From Aquimarina megaterium XH134 (GTDB taxonomy: Bacteria > Bacteroidota > Bacteroidia > Flavobacteriales > Flavobacteriaceae): DNA of 64,000 nucleotides. Where the stretch lies: contig NZ_JACB01000001.1 in the NCBI RefSeq assembly GCF_000520975.1, positions 186,001 through 250,000 of the forward strand. Reading direction: 5' to 3'. The translations under genes and the position numbers were made by a program. The notes beneath the pieces were generated by a model. It ran no database searches. It was not told the origin of the DNA and worked only from the letters and a program-made list of their open reading frames with translations. Below are positions 36,672-45,423 of the stretch, in pieces; positions within the stretch are counted from its first letter, which is position 1; each line of letters starts with the position of its first letter.

Positions 36672-36911
36672 AAAATAAAGAACGGTTATTAAAATTTTAA
36701 ATCAAAAAAATAGAGAATTATTCTACTCAATTTTACGTTGTAGATTTAGATAAAACCATTAAAAAAGAATTCGTATTAAGGTAAAAAAAGAGAAAACGTT
36801 CTTACACCATAATAGTTAGGAACAGGATTATAAATCCAAAAATTTTGCCAAAGTTTATTCCTTATAAATATCTTAAGATTTAAGAATCCAATTAATTACT
36901 ATATTTGGCAA

Positions 36912-37226
36912 ATGAGAATGAACATTTGGAAAAATATAATTACTCTTTTTTTTCTATCCGCTTTTCTATTTCTTAGAATTGTTAATGTACATGCTATTTC
37001 TCATTTTTCTGATGACGATGATCAAATACATTGTGAGTTATGTGAAATTATCGCGGTATCATATAAACTTACTCCTTTTACAGATAGTACCTTTGTAGAA
37101 GTAGAACAAAAATCTGCGATAGATTTCCATGAGTACAAAATCAATTTTTGTTACGAAACATCGCAATACAGTATTACACTCCCTAAAAGCATCTATAATA
37201 AACCTCCACCTAAATATTTAGGGTAG
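36912..37226 (+). CDS. Small secreted/anchored protein with possible metal-binding motif
   Basis: 104 residues with an N-terminal hydrophobic segment (residues ~8-27). Directly after it comes HAISHFSDDDDQIHCELCE: two His, four Asp and a C-x-x-C pair within 20 residues, a likely metal-binding cluster. Small proteins of this form precede metal-uptake genes in this phylum. Followed, 157 bases later, by the CobW-type gene. Role as a periplasmic zinc or copper binding protein is inferred. Confidence 0.6.
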   Translation: MRMNIWKNIITLFFLSAFLFLRIVNVHAISHFSDDDDQIHCELCEIIAVSYKLTPFTDSTFVEVEQKSAIDFHEYKINFCYETSQYSITLPKSIYNKPPPKYLG

Positions 37227-37275
37227 TTGCATTTTATTTTTGAAAATTTTCTTTTTGTATGTTGATATTTACAAC

Positions 37276-37298
37276 GATATGATTTTATAAATCATATC
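37276..37298. promoter_or_regulatory. 23-bp palindrome, candidate Zur/Fur-family operator
   Basis: GATATGATTT (37276-37285), TAT, AAATCATATC (37289-37298): a perfect 10-bp inverted repeat with a 3-base centre, 85 bases before the CobW-type ATG. Length and the TGAT...ATCA core resemble operators bound by Fur-family dimers. COG0523 genes are often Zur-controlled. A transcript hairpin is an alternative but no T-run follows. Confidence 0.45.
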
Positions 37299-37383
37299 AT
37301 AGTGTATACAATAGATCAATTACCCTTCTCTGTTAGTCAGAAAATTTTCTTCCAACTTTTTTAGTATTTAATTTTTTTTAGTC

Positions 37384-38601
37384 ATGAAAAAATTACCAGT
37401 TACTGTATTGAGTGGTTTCCTAGGTGCAGGCAAGACCACATTGCTTAATCATATTTTACATAATAAACAAGGGTTAAAAGTTGCTGTGATTGTCAATGAT
37501 ATGAGTGAGGTCAATATAGATACTCAGCTCATACAAAATGAAAACAGCCTTTCTCGAACAGAGGAATGCCTCGTAGAAATGAGCAATGGTTGCATTTGCT
37601 GCACCCTTCGAGAAGACCTGATGATAGAAGTCGAAAAATTAGCTAAGGAAAACAGGTTTGATTATCTAATTATCGAGAGCACGGGTATTTCAGAACCTAT
37701 TCCTGTGGCTCAGACCTTTAGTTTTGCCAGTGAGGACGGCAGTATCGACCTAAGTCGCTTTAGTTATGTCGATACTATGGTTACCGTAGTAGATGCATAT
37801 AATTTTTTGAAAGACTTTTCGAGTGCTCAATATCTGTCGGATAGGCAGCTTACTAATATTGAGAATGATGATCGTACAATTGTAAATCTACTTACCGATC
37901 AAATAGAATTTGCAAACGTGATTTTACTCAATAAAGTAGATCTGGTTACCAAACAAGAATTAAAAAATGTATATGATATTCTTCAAAAATTAAATCCGGG
38001 AACCAGAATATTTCCTACCAAAAATTCACAAATAGCATTACAGGAAATTATCAATACAGGGTTGTTTAACTTTGAAGAAGCCGAAAATTCTGCAGGTTGG
38101 ATACGAGAACTCGAAAATGAACATGTTCCTGAAACCGAAGAATATGGTATTGGTTCCTTCGTATTCCGCAATAAAAAACCGTTTCACCCAGAACGGTTCC
38201 TCGACTATGTTTCTAACCATTTTCCTTCAAATATTATTCGAAGTAAGGGCTTGTTTTGGTTGGCTTCTCGCAGTAATCAAGCCTTAATCTGGAGTACGGC
38301 AGGAGGTTCTACAAAAATTGACCCCGCTGGGGTATGGTGGGCATCTATGTCATTTGCAGAACGAATCAGCTACCCTTCCTTTCTGGATAACCAAAAATTA
38401 ATAGAGTCAGATTGGATAAACCCTTTCGGGGATCGAAAGATAGAACTCGTCTTTATTGGGCAGCATCTCGATGTTACCACGATAACTCTACAACTTGAAA
38501 AATGTTTGCTTACCAATGAGGAGGTGCTGGATTGGAAAACAGGAGAGTTCTCTAATATCGATAATTGGCCCATCCCAAGCTATCAAGATTCAAACATATA
38601 A
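37384..38601 (+). CDS. COG0523 (CobW/ZigA-type) metallochaperone GTPase
   Basis: 405 residues. Walker [10 protein letters not shown] (11-19), the metal-binding C-x-C-C motif GCICC (69-73), TGISEP, and NKVDL guanine-specificity motif; the CobW C-terminal domain follows (~240-395, [33 protein letters not shown]). This last block groups it with the ZigA/YciC-like zinc metallochaperones rather than with cobalamin CobW. Probably delivers zinc to essential enzymes during zinc shortage. It heads a close-packed plus-strand operon with an ABC-2 transporter and iota carbonic anhydrase. Confidence 0.88.
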   Translation: MKKLPVTVLSGFLGAGKTTLLNHILHNKQGLKVAVIVNDMSEVNIDTQLIQNENSLSRTEECLVEMSNGCICCTLREDLMIEVEKLAKENRFDYLIIESTGISEPIPVAQTFSFASEDGSIDLSRFSYVDTMVTVVDAYNFLKDFSSAQYLSDRQLTNIENDDRTIVNLLTDQIEFANVILLNKVDLVTKQELKNVYDILQKLNPGTRIFPTKNSQIALQEIINTGLFNFEEAENSAGWIRELENEHVPETEEYGIGSFVFRNKKPFHPERFLDYVSNHFPSNIIRSKGLFWLASRSNQALIWSTAGGSTKIDPAGVWWASMSFAERISYPSFLDNQKLIESDWINPFGDRKIELVFIGQHLDVTTITLQLEKCLLTNEEVLDWKTGEFSNIDNWPIPSYQDSNI

Positions 38602-38612
38602 ATAATAGTATT

Positions 38613-39329
38613 ATGATCAATATTAACAATCTTACAAAGAAATACGGCGAACACGTTGCTCTGAACCAATTGAGCCTTCAAATCAAAGAAGGTGAAATAT
38701 ATTGCCTTCTCGGAGCTAATGGTGCCGGAAAAACTACAACAATCAACCTCTTGCTAGGTTTTACGACACCAACCTCAGGCAATGCCTCTATTAACCAAAT
38801 AAACGTACAGGAAAATCCTAGGGCAACCAAGCATTTCTTAGCTTACATACCAGAGAATCTGATGCTTTACCCAAGCTTAACTGCTTTAGAAAACCTCGAC
38901 TATTTTTCTGGAATAGCAGGAAAGAAGCTTTCGACAAAAGAATTAAAAGGCTTTTTGGAAGAAGCGGGACTGCAGGCAGAAGCCTTTGACAAACGTATCA
39001 CTACGTTTTCTAAAGGTATGCGTCAAAAAGTAGGAGTTGCTATTGCCTTGGCCAAAGATGCCAAAGTCCTGCTGTTGGATGAACCCACTTCTGGTCTTGA
39101 TCCCAAGGCTAGTAATGAGTTTGGATTGCTATTGCACAAGTTAAAGGCAAAAGGTATAGCTACCCTAATGGCAACACACGACCTTTTTCGTGCTAAGGAA
39201 GTAGCCACTCATATAGGTATCATGAAAGATGGCAAATTACGGCAACAATTTGTGTCCGACGACATTTCTCTTGCCGAGTTAGAAAAGGTATATCTCGATA
39301 CCATGGACTATAAAGAAATATTATCATGA
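38613..39329 (+). CDS. ABC transporter ATP-binding protein
   Basis: About 238 residues from ATG 38613 (the longer frame from 38565 lies inside the upstream gene). Walker A GANGAGKTT, signature FSKGMRQKVGVA, Walker B VLLLDEPTSGLD and H-loop ATHD are all intact. Belongs to the ABC-2 exporter type (NosF/CcmA-like). Its ATG follows the CobW stop by 11 bases and its end overlaps the first permease (ATGA). Confidence 0.92.
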   Translation: MININNLTKKYGEHVALNQLSLQIKEGEIYCLLGANGAGKTTTINLLLGFTTPTSGNASINQINVQENPRATKHFLAYIPENLMLYPSLTALENLDYFSGIAGKKLSTKELKGFLEEAGLQAEAFDKRITTFSKGMRQKVGVAIALAKDAKVLLLDEPTSGLDPKASNEFGLLLHKLKAKGIATLMATHDLFRAKEVATHIGIMKDGKLRQQFVSDDISLAELEKVYLDTMDYKEILS

Positions 39330-40732
39330 TAACAAAAACTTTTCTTAAGGAAACCAAGGAATTGTTGCGTGACGGTCGCGTTCGCATCTCCTTAATTATC
39401 GTATTCTTTTTATTAAGTGTGGCGGTATGGATCAGTGCTCAACAATACCAAAATGTGAACGCACAGTACTCGACTGCTAAAACGGCAGAACGTGAGGTTT
39501 GGGACAATCAAGGTGAAAAGAACCCACACTCTGCAGCACATTATGGTACTTATGCCTTTAAGCCCAAATATCCTCTTTCGTTAGTAGACCAAGGTGTAGA
39601 TAAATATACAGGTGCCTTCATTTTTTTGGAAGCTCATAAACGCAACGAGGCACAGTTTAGCGCAGCGGCAGATCAAACGGGTCTCGCTCGCTTTGGAGAT
39701 TTGACACCAGATTTTATGTTGCTCTTCATCATTCCTCTCCTCATTGTTCTTCTGGGTTATAACGGTTTTACCAAAGAACGTGAAATGGGCACCTTAACAT
39801 TGCTCAAGAGTCAGGGCATTTCCCAATGGAAATGGATCTGGGGAAAATGGATGGCACTTTTCTTTCCTATTTTGTTGATTACGGCAATTCTGTTCTTGGT
39901 GGCAGGTATCCTATTATCCAATTTGCAAGATTTTGGGGTGTTCAAGTGGGAATCATTGTTCTCATTGTTTGTGGTATATGTAGTTTACTATATTATCTTT
40001 ATCAACTTGGTACTATTGATTTCTATCAAAACCAAAAAATCAGGTATCTCGCTAGTAGTGTCCCTATGTGTTTGGATCATCGCTTGTTTGGCAGCACCAA
40101 AAGCGGCAAGTAACTTTGCCGAAAACAAATATCCCTATCCAACACGACAAGAATTTACGGCCAATGTCTTAAAAGACAAAAAATCCGGGCTCGATGGTCA
40201 TAATCCCTGGAACAAGGAGGCTAAACTTCTAGAAGAAAAAATATTGAAAGAATACGGTGTGGATAGCCTATCTCAGCTTCCCTTTAACTATGATGCCTAT
40301 AGAATGCAAAAAGGTGAGGAACACCAGGCAAAGATCTATTTAAAACACTATAATCATCTCAAGAATCAATATAAGCAGCAATCAGATGTATACAGGAATT
40401 TGGCGCTTCTATCTCCCTATCTTCCTACTCGATTTTTGAGCATGGCTATTGCCCAGACCGACTATGCCACGCATTGGGATTTTGCCAATGCTGCAGAGGA
40501 CTATCGCATCGCTACTCAAGAATTTTTGAATGGTAATTTTGCTAAAAACTCAGAATATGGCAATTGGTCGTATCAAGCAGATGCCGAAACCTGGAAACAG
40601 TTACCTGACTTTGACTACACTCCTCCTCAACTCGGAGTCATTCTAGAGCAAAATACTTCCAACCTCATGGTCATGGGGCTTTGGTTCTTAGGTTCTTTTG
40701 GATTCCTTTTTTTCATTCCTAAAAATTTATAA
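39326..40732 (+). CDS. ABC-2 type permease, DUF3526-like
   Basis: 468 residues. First TM ~20-40, then a large extracytoplasmic part (~45-135), five more TM segments (~140-265), a second large extracytoplasmic part (~270-430) and a last TM. This layout matches ABC-2 permeases with the DUF3526 region (NosY-like). Its partner is the similar gene at 40735. With the ATPase at 38613 they make a heterodimeric exporter or assembly machine. Substrate unknown; metal-related by context. Confidence 0.8.
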   Translation: MITKTFLKETKELLRDGRVRISLIIVFFLLSVAVWISAQQYQNVNAQYSTAKTAEREVWDNQGEKNPHSAAHYGTYAFKPKYPLSLVDQGVDKYTGAFIFLEAHKRNEAQFSAAADQTGLARFGDLTPDFMLLFIIPLLIVLLGYNGFTKEREMGTLTLLKSQGISQWKWIWGKWMALFFPILLITAILFLVAGILLSNLQDFGVFKWESLFSLFVVYVVYYIIFINLVLLISIKTKKSGISLVVSLCVWIIACLAAPKAASNFAENKYPYPTRQEFTANVLKDKKSGLDGHNPWNKEAKLLEEKILKEYGVDSLSQLPFNYDAYRMQKGEEHQAKIYLKHYNHLKNQYKQQSDVYRNLALLSPYLPTRFLSMAIAQTDYATHWDFANAAEDYRIATQEFLNGNFAKNSEYGNWSYQADAETWKQLPDFDYTPPQLGVILEQNTSNLMVMGLWFLGSFGFLFFIPKNL

Positions 40733-40734
40733 GT

Positions 40735-42159
40735 ATGTTCAGTTACAATTTTAAATATGAATTAAAGCTGTTGCTCCGTAGCCGATGGATACAGCTCTTG
40801 AGTTTGATATTATTACTTCTCTTCGGTTTTTCGGCCTTTAATGGAAAACAAAAAGTAGAGAAGCGTAAAAATATCATTGTAAAGGCACAAGAAGAATTAC
40901 GGGAAAGCGATGCCGAAATGTTAAAACTTCTCGACTCGGTACAACGCGGAATGGAAGTAAGTGCTTCTCGATGGACTTTACCCACAAGTCCAATGGCTGT
41001 AGGAAATTATCATCCCAGGGTAGCTACCATGGAACCCCAGCCTATGGCATTTGTATCAACGGGCCAAGCAGATCTTTTTACCCATTTTGTAAGACCAACG
41101 GCAACAGGCGATGATTTTGCTCTAAATTTTACCGAAATGACGAGCCCTGTGCAATTGCTGTTCGGTAGTTTTGACCTGGCATTTGTGATTGTGTATCTAC
41201 TACCTCTTTTGATCATTGCTTTTTCCTATAACGTGCTTTCTGCCGAGAAAGAAAGTGGTGCACTCCGATTACTGGCCGCACAACCCATTGGTATTCCCAA
41301 TTGGGTCATGCAAAAACTAGGATTACGTTTCTTCTGGATGTCGGTTTTGGTCATTGCAGCATTAACACTTGTTTTTCTTATCATCGGTATTGACATCCTA
41401 AGTCAAAGGAATTTATTTTTAGGACTACTTACTTTGGTGTTGGGATATATGTTCTTTTGGTTTACTCTAGCCTTTTTGGTTAATCTATGGGTAGGTAGTT
41501 CTGCCAAGAATGCAGTAGCTATGCTAGGACTTTGGGTATTGTTTGTATTATTGGTTCCTTCTGTATTGAACCAATTAGGAAATACTCTTTATCCTATGCC
41601 ATCACGTACCCTTATGGTCAATGAGATGCGTGAAGTGAAAGCAGAAATCACCAAAAAACAGGACGAAATCCTTGATAATTATCTACGTGACCATCCAGAG
41701 TATGCGATTAATGATACTTCTCAAAGGAGGTCTTTTTGGCACAGGTATATGGCTTCGCAACAGTTGGTCAAAGAAGAATTAGAACCTGTAGTAAGCTCTT
41801 TTGAGAATCAATTGCGAAAACAACAAGACTGGATGAATAAATTCAAATGGATATCTCCGGCAATCACTGTTCAGGAATCATTCAACCACTTGGCAGGAAC
41901 TTCTACAGAAGACTACGAAAGTTACCGAAAACAGGTCATCGCCTTTGCAGGAAATTGGCGGGAATATTTTGTCCCCCTTCTTTACAATAATAAAAAGTTT
42001 GCGCAGAAGGACTATGCTACATTACCAAAGTTTCAATATAGCCCGGCCTCATATCAATTGATTCCAGTGGCTTTAACACTCTACCTGATATCCATCGTAC
42101 TTTTTAGCCTTGGATTTTTCAGTTCGAAACATCTAAAAACAAAAGGTATACTTAATTAA
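40735..42159 (+). CDS. ABC-2 type permease, DUF3526-like (second)
   Basis: 474 residues, same layout as the preceding permease: TM1 ~16-34, large extracytoplasmic part, a cluster of TMs (~140-270), second large extracytoplasmic part (NEMREVKAEITKKQDEILDN, FKWISPAITVQESFNHLAGT) and a C-terminal TM. The segment with NHLAGT is typical for DUF3526. Starts 2 bases after the previous stop. The pair probably arose by duplication. Confidence 0.8.
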   Translation: MFSYNFKYELKLLLRSRWIQLLSLILLLLFGFSAFNGKQKVEKRKNIIVKAQEELRESDAEMLKLLDSVQRGMEVSASRWTLPTSPMAVGNYHPRVATMEPQPMAFVSTGQADLFTHFVRPTATGDDFALNFTEMTSPVQLLFGSFDLAFVIVYLLPLLIIAFSYNVLSAEKESGALRLLAAQPIGIPNWVMQKLGLRFFWMSVLVIAALTLVFLIIGIDILSQRNLFLGLLTLVLGYMFFWFTLAFLVNLWVGSSAKNAVAMLGLWVLFVLLVPSVLNQLGNTLYPMPSRTLMVNEMREVKAEITKKQDEILDNYLRDHPEYAINDTSQRRSFWHRYMASQQLVKEELEPVVSSFENQLRKQQDWMNKFKWISPAITVQESFNHLAGTSTEDYESYRKQVIAFAGNWREYFVPLLYNNKKFAQKDYATLPKFQYSPASYQLIPVALTLYLISIVLFSLGFFSSKHLKTKGILN

Positions 42160-42192
42160 GAAAATAATGTTCAATTTTTAAATAAAACAATA

Positions 42193-42666
42193 ATGATTAC
42201 CAAAGAAGAAGTACAAAAAGCACAAACAGAATGGGGTAACGGGGTTGTCGAGATCGGTGCTAAAAAAGATCAAAGAGAGGAATGCGAGCGTTTTACAAGC
42301 AAGTTCCTGGATGAACGCTATGCTTTTGATAAAAAGAAGGTACTGTTTAAGCCCACCAAAACATCGCTCATTCAATTTAGGCCTGATAAGGAAGGAGCTC
42401 TCTCATATTTTATTGCAGGAAACGATCAATATCCAGAGGATGGAGGTTTTGCTATTCAACCCTGGACCAAGGTACGTTTTGAAAACGAGGCTATGCTACT
42501 CGAAGAAAAAAGAGCTTTGGCCATGGGTAACTATTACTTTACTGGCCTAGATGGGCAGGAGGTCAAAGTTGAATATACCTTTGGCTATACTCTTGATCCT
42601 TCTGGAAAATTAAAGATAGACGTTCATCATTCCTCCCTACCTTATAACCCTGAGGCGTCGGTATGA
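42193..42666 (+). CDS. Iota-class carbonic anhydrase (metal-independent type)
   Basis: 157 residues, cytosolic, single SnoaL/CaMKII-AD-like domain. Diagnostic stretch: VLFKPTKTSLIQFR, ALSYFIAGND, EDGGFAIQPWTKVRFEN, AMGNYYFTGLDG, YTFGYTLDPSGKLKIDVHHS with the H145-H146-S147-S148 motif. This fits the COG4337 family, often mis-annotated as phosphoribosyl-AMP cyclohydrolase and later shown to include iota carbonic anhydrases; cyanobacterial and algal members work without a metal using Thr, Tyr and Ser. A zinc-free carbonic anhydrase next to a zinc metallochaperone suggests a back-up enzyme under zinc shortage. Its stop overlaps the next start (ATGA). Confidence 0.82.
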   Translation: MITKEEVQKAQTEWGNGVVEIGAKKDQREECERFTSKFLDERYAFDKKKVLFKPTKTSLIQFRPDKEGALSYFIAGNDQYPEDGGFAIQPWTKVRFENEAMLLEEKRALAMGNYYFTGLDGQEVKVEYTFGYTLDPSGKLKIDVHHSSLPYNPEASV

Positions 42667-43202
42667 TTTTCTTCGGCAAACGGCAAGAAAAAACCCTTTT
42701 TCTGGTTTGTCCTATGGATTTTATGGAACCCGTAATCAGGGAAAGGTATAAAGGAAATTCTTTTTTTTACACCGCCCTGGGGGTTTTTCTTGAGTTCGAT
42801 GAATCCACCCAGTATAATCTTTATAAGCTAATAAAGAAAGAGGGGATAGATTATATCACATTGGTCGCCAAGGCTGATGGGGATTTCTACCAGGGGGCAT
42901 TGCTCGATTGGCAGACGCCATTGCACCTTCCTGTGGAGCGATCTTTGGCGCAATTGAAAACTGGTATTGCTCCCAGGATAGAACGACAGAAAGGCTCTTT
43001 CTTAAAATCGAGAATGATTATAGGCGAACACCTGGACCAGCAAAGAGAACGTCTTCTTAATACTAAACTTCTAGGGATTGGATTGCTACGTAATGGGATA
43101 GGTGTAGATAGTCTTGTTTATGAACCTTCTAATAAAAGCTTTACAACTACTGGAGATGTTTTAAATAGGGCAAAATTATTTGATGGGATGATGGTTAATT
43201 AA
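42663..43202 (+). CDS. Unknown protein coupled to iota carbonic anhydrase
   Basis: 179 residues, no signal. Translationally coupled (ATGA) to the carbonic anhydrase gene. Begins FFGKRQEKTLFLVCPMDFME; middle YNLYKLIKKEGIDYITLVAK, an alpha/beta pattern. C-terminal third is helical with RQKGSFLKSRMIIGEHLDQQ. No family recognised; I looked for the C-D-S-R / H-x-x-C zinc motifs of beta carbonic anhydrase and they are absent. Base composition is notably high for the window (31 of 60 bases G+C at 42901-42960). Confidence 0.6.
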   Translation: MIFFGKRQEKTLFLVCPMDFMEPVIRERYKGNSFFYTALGVFLEFDESTQYNLYKLIKKEGIDYITLVAKADGDFYQGALLDWQTPLHLPVERSLAQLKTGIAPRIERQKGSFLKSRMIIGEHLDQQRERLLNTKLLGIGLLRNGIGVDSLVYEPSNKSFTTTGDVLNRAKLFDGMMVN

Positions 43203-43551
43203 AAAACGATATGAAATGAAAAACTCATGTTTTTAGTCTTTTTGCTTTAGATAAAGATTCTCTTTGCCGTACAAAACAAGATAGACAACTTCCTGCTTCC
43301 AAATACCTATCATTATTCCGATGGTAGGGATTGGATGTTGATGAGAAATTAAACAGGTCCGATTTTTTGAACTTAAGTCATTGAAAACAGAAAATCCAAA
43401 ACTAAAATTTAAAATCAATGAAAATAAAGCTTAAATAAAATGACCTCGAAAGACGTACACTATCTTATGTTAAAGGCAGTAGAGGTTGAGAATATATTTT
43501 AAGACAAAAAATAAATTATCAGTAAACTCACTTTTTAATACAGTTTTAATC
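43203..43551. other. 349-base gap with possible decayed fragments
   Basis: No convincing gene. On the plus strand 43260-43350 stays open for 33 codons without a start and reads coding-like (VQNKIDNFLLPNTYHYSDGR, then DWMLMRN), and a 20-codon ATG frame runs 43440-43502. They may be remains of a lost gene at the end of the metal operon. The DUF5829-like promoter should lie toward 43500. Confidence 0.3.
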
Positions 43552-44505
43552 ATGTTTAACCGAATTGCTCTTTATGTTTTTCTTTTGATGCTTTTAGTTT
43601 CTTGTAAAGATCAAGTACAAAAAAAGCACGTCCCATCTGCAATTGATCGAGAAAAGATTGATGCGGCCTTTGGCAAGCATGTTTCTGCGATAATGTTGAA
43701 TCATTTATATATAGTTCTGGATAGTCTCTCATACTCTAGTTTAACAAAAGATATTGGATGGGGCAAAACTTATGGAGCATTAGATAAAGGACTTCCTTCT
43801 TTTGCTCCAATAGATAATGATACACCTATGTGTTATCTAAGAGGACATAAACATTATATAGAAATTTTAGGGCCTAACAATGTATTCAACGAACCTGTTG
43901 GAAAAAGTGGCGTAGGTTTCACTCTAGAGAATAATGATGAACATTTTCATTTAGGTGTTAAACCAAAGCTAAAAGTAGAAAACACTCGATTTCTTAATGC
44001 TACAAAAACTGTAGATATGGAATTAAGTAACCAAAAAGAAACTTGGTTCAAAGCATTTTATACCCCAAGTCCTGGTACTGCTTTACACACCTGGTATGCT
44101 TTTTATAATCCTATTTTTCTTGATAATCTTTACCAAAAACATCATCCTTTTTATTCGCGTGAAGCGTTTTTAAAGCCGAACTACGCAAACCAAAAGCTTT
44201 TTAACGGTATAAAATTGATTGCAATGACCTGTACTACTGATGACTACATCCGTATCACACAAGAATTATATCATCTGGGATGTAAATTATTAGAAAAAGA
44301 TGGTCACATGCTTAGTATTGATGGAGGAGATATAATCATAAAAATTACGGCATCTAATGAGGTTGAATATAGCCAAATCACCCAGATACGATGTCATTTA
44401 AATAGATCTGACGATAGTGTTACTAATCTGGGAAATGTCACCATTATTAACAAAGGGAAAGAATCTATATGGAATTTTGATAATCTTCATAAAAATAACT
44501 TTTAA
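43552..44505 (+). CDS. DUF5829-like lipoprotein
   Basis: About 317 residues from ATG 43552, which gives a lipoprotein signal (LMLLVSC-KDQ); the longer upstream frame adds no sensible sequence. The domain begins MLNHLYIVLDSLSYSSLTKD, then CYLRGHKHYIEILGP and GVGFTLENNDEHF: a VOC/glyoxalase-like arrangement (LNHxYIVLD, YxEILGP) that I associate with DUF5829. No metal-ligand set was confirmed. Lies 11 bases upstream of the next lipoprotein gene. Confidence 0.65.
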   Translation: MFNRIALYVFLLMLLVSCKDQVQKKHVPSAIDREKIDAAFGKHVSAIMLNHLYIVLDSLSYSSLTKDIGWGKTYGALDKGLPSFAPIDNDTPMCYLRGHKHYIEILGPNNVFNEPVGKSGVGFTLENNDEHFHLGVKPKLKVENTRFLNATKTVDMELSNQKETWFKAFYTPSPGTALHTWYAFYNPIFLDNLYQKHHPFYSREAFLKPNYANQKLFNGIKLIAMTCTTDDYIRITQELYHLGCKLLEKDGHMLSIDGGDIIIKITASNEVEYSQITQIRCHLNRSDDSVTNLGNVTIINKGKESIWNFDNLHKNNF

Positions 44506-44516
44506 ATCATATAAAA

Positions 44517-45335
44517 ATGAAAACTCATTATTTAACCACCGTAATCCTGTCCTTATCTATTACTTTAATAGGGTGTAAACAACAAAAGAAAAATGTTACA
44601 GAAGAAGAAATTGTAAATCCACATGTTAAAGAATCTATAGAAGTTCAACAATCGATCACCATAGAAAAGTTAGAAAATTCTCCGGCCTATACAGATGCTG
44701 CACTTACTTTGGATTTACCTGAAACCATTAAAATTTCTCAGAGAGGTGATATGGATTTTACGTTTAATTTAGAGAATTATGAATTAGGTGCTCAAACCCA
44801 GGGACCAAATTCTATAAGGTTGGCAAATTCGGGGAAAGGGCAACATATTCATTTTATTTTGGATAATCAGCCCTACTCTGCACATTACGAACCTAATTTT
44901 AAAAAAGAAATCCCTGATGGTGTACATCATTTAGTTGCTTTTTTAAGCCGTTCATATCACGAATCGGTCAAAAATACAAACTCGGTAGTAGTTAGAAAAC
45001 TTATGGTTGGTGCCAATCCCCAAGATTCTCAAGGGTTAGATATGAAAGCTCCGACGCTTATCTACAGTCGACCTAAGGGTGAATATGCTGGTAAGGGTGC
45101 TGAGAGTTTATTACTTGATTTTTTTGTATTGAACACCACTCTTTCTGAAGATGGACATAAAGTTCGTGCTACTATTAATGGTGAAGAATTTATCATTACA
45201 GAATGGGCCCCGCAGGTTATTAAAGGGCTTCCGATGGGAGAAGTTAGTATTCAACTAGAATTGCTGGACGAAACCGGAACGCTGATTCCTGGTCCTTTCA
45301 ATAAAGTCACCCGTACTGTACTATTAAAAGAATAA
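44517..45335 (+). CDS. Hypothetical lipoprotein with HHLVAFLSRSYHES motif
   Basis: 272 residues, lipoprotein signal (ITLIGC-KQQ). Central block GKGQHIHFILDNQPYSAHYE, then GVHHLVAFLSRSYHESVK: several His close together in a beta fold, so copper or other metal binding is possible. No named family. In a pair with the DUF5829-like gene. Confidence 0.6.
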   Translation: MKTHYLTTVILSLSITLIGCKQQKKNVTEEEIVNPHVKESIEVQQSITIEKLENSPAYTDAALTLDLPETIKISQRGDMDFTFNLENYELGAQTQGPNSIRLANSGKGQHIHFILDNQPYSAHYEPNFKKEIPDGVHHLVAFLSRSYHESVKNTNSVVVRKLMVGANPQDSQGLDMKAPTLIYSRPKGEYAGKGAESLLLDFFVLNTTLSEDGHKVRATINGEEFIITEWAPQVIKGLPMGEVSIQLELLDETGTLIPGPFNKVTRTVLLKE

Positions 45336-45423
45336 TAACACGGCTTATCTATGGTAATGAAAAACGTTATCATTTATTTTTTTACAGTTACCAAAAAGTG
45401 AAACAATGTAATTAAATAATCAT

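Noticed and set aside
36842..36910. TTTTGCCAAA...TTTGGCAAA inverted repeat before the small metal-binding-like gene
   Set aside because: Arms are about 50 bases apart and low in complexity; too weak to call an operator.
42663..43202. Possible beta-class carbonic anhydrase
   Set aside because: The required C-D-S-R and H-x-x-C zinc motifs are absent; the start only loosely resembles the family.
43233..43418. 61-codon minus-strand open frame after the metal operon
   Set aside because: No signal, motif or ribosome-site support and antisense to plus-strand frames that look more coding-like; treated as chance.
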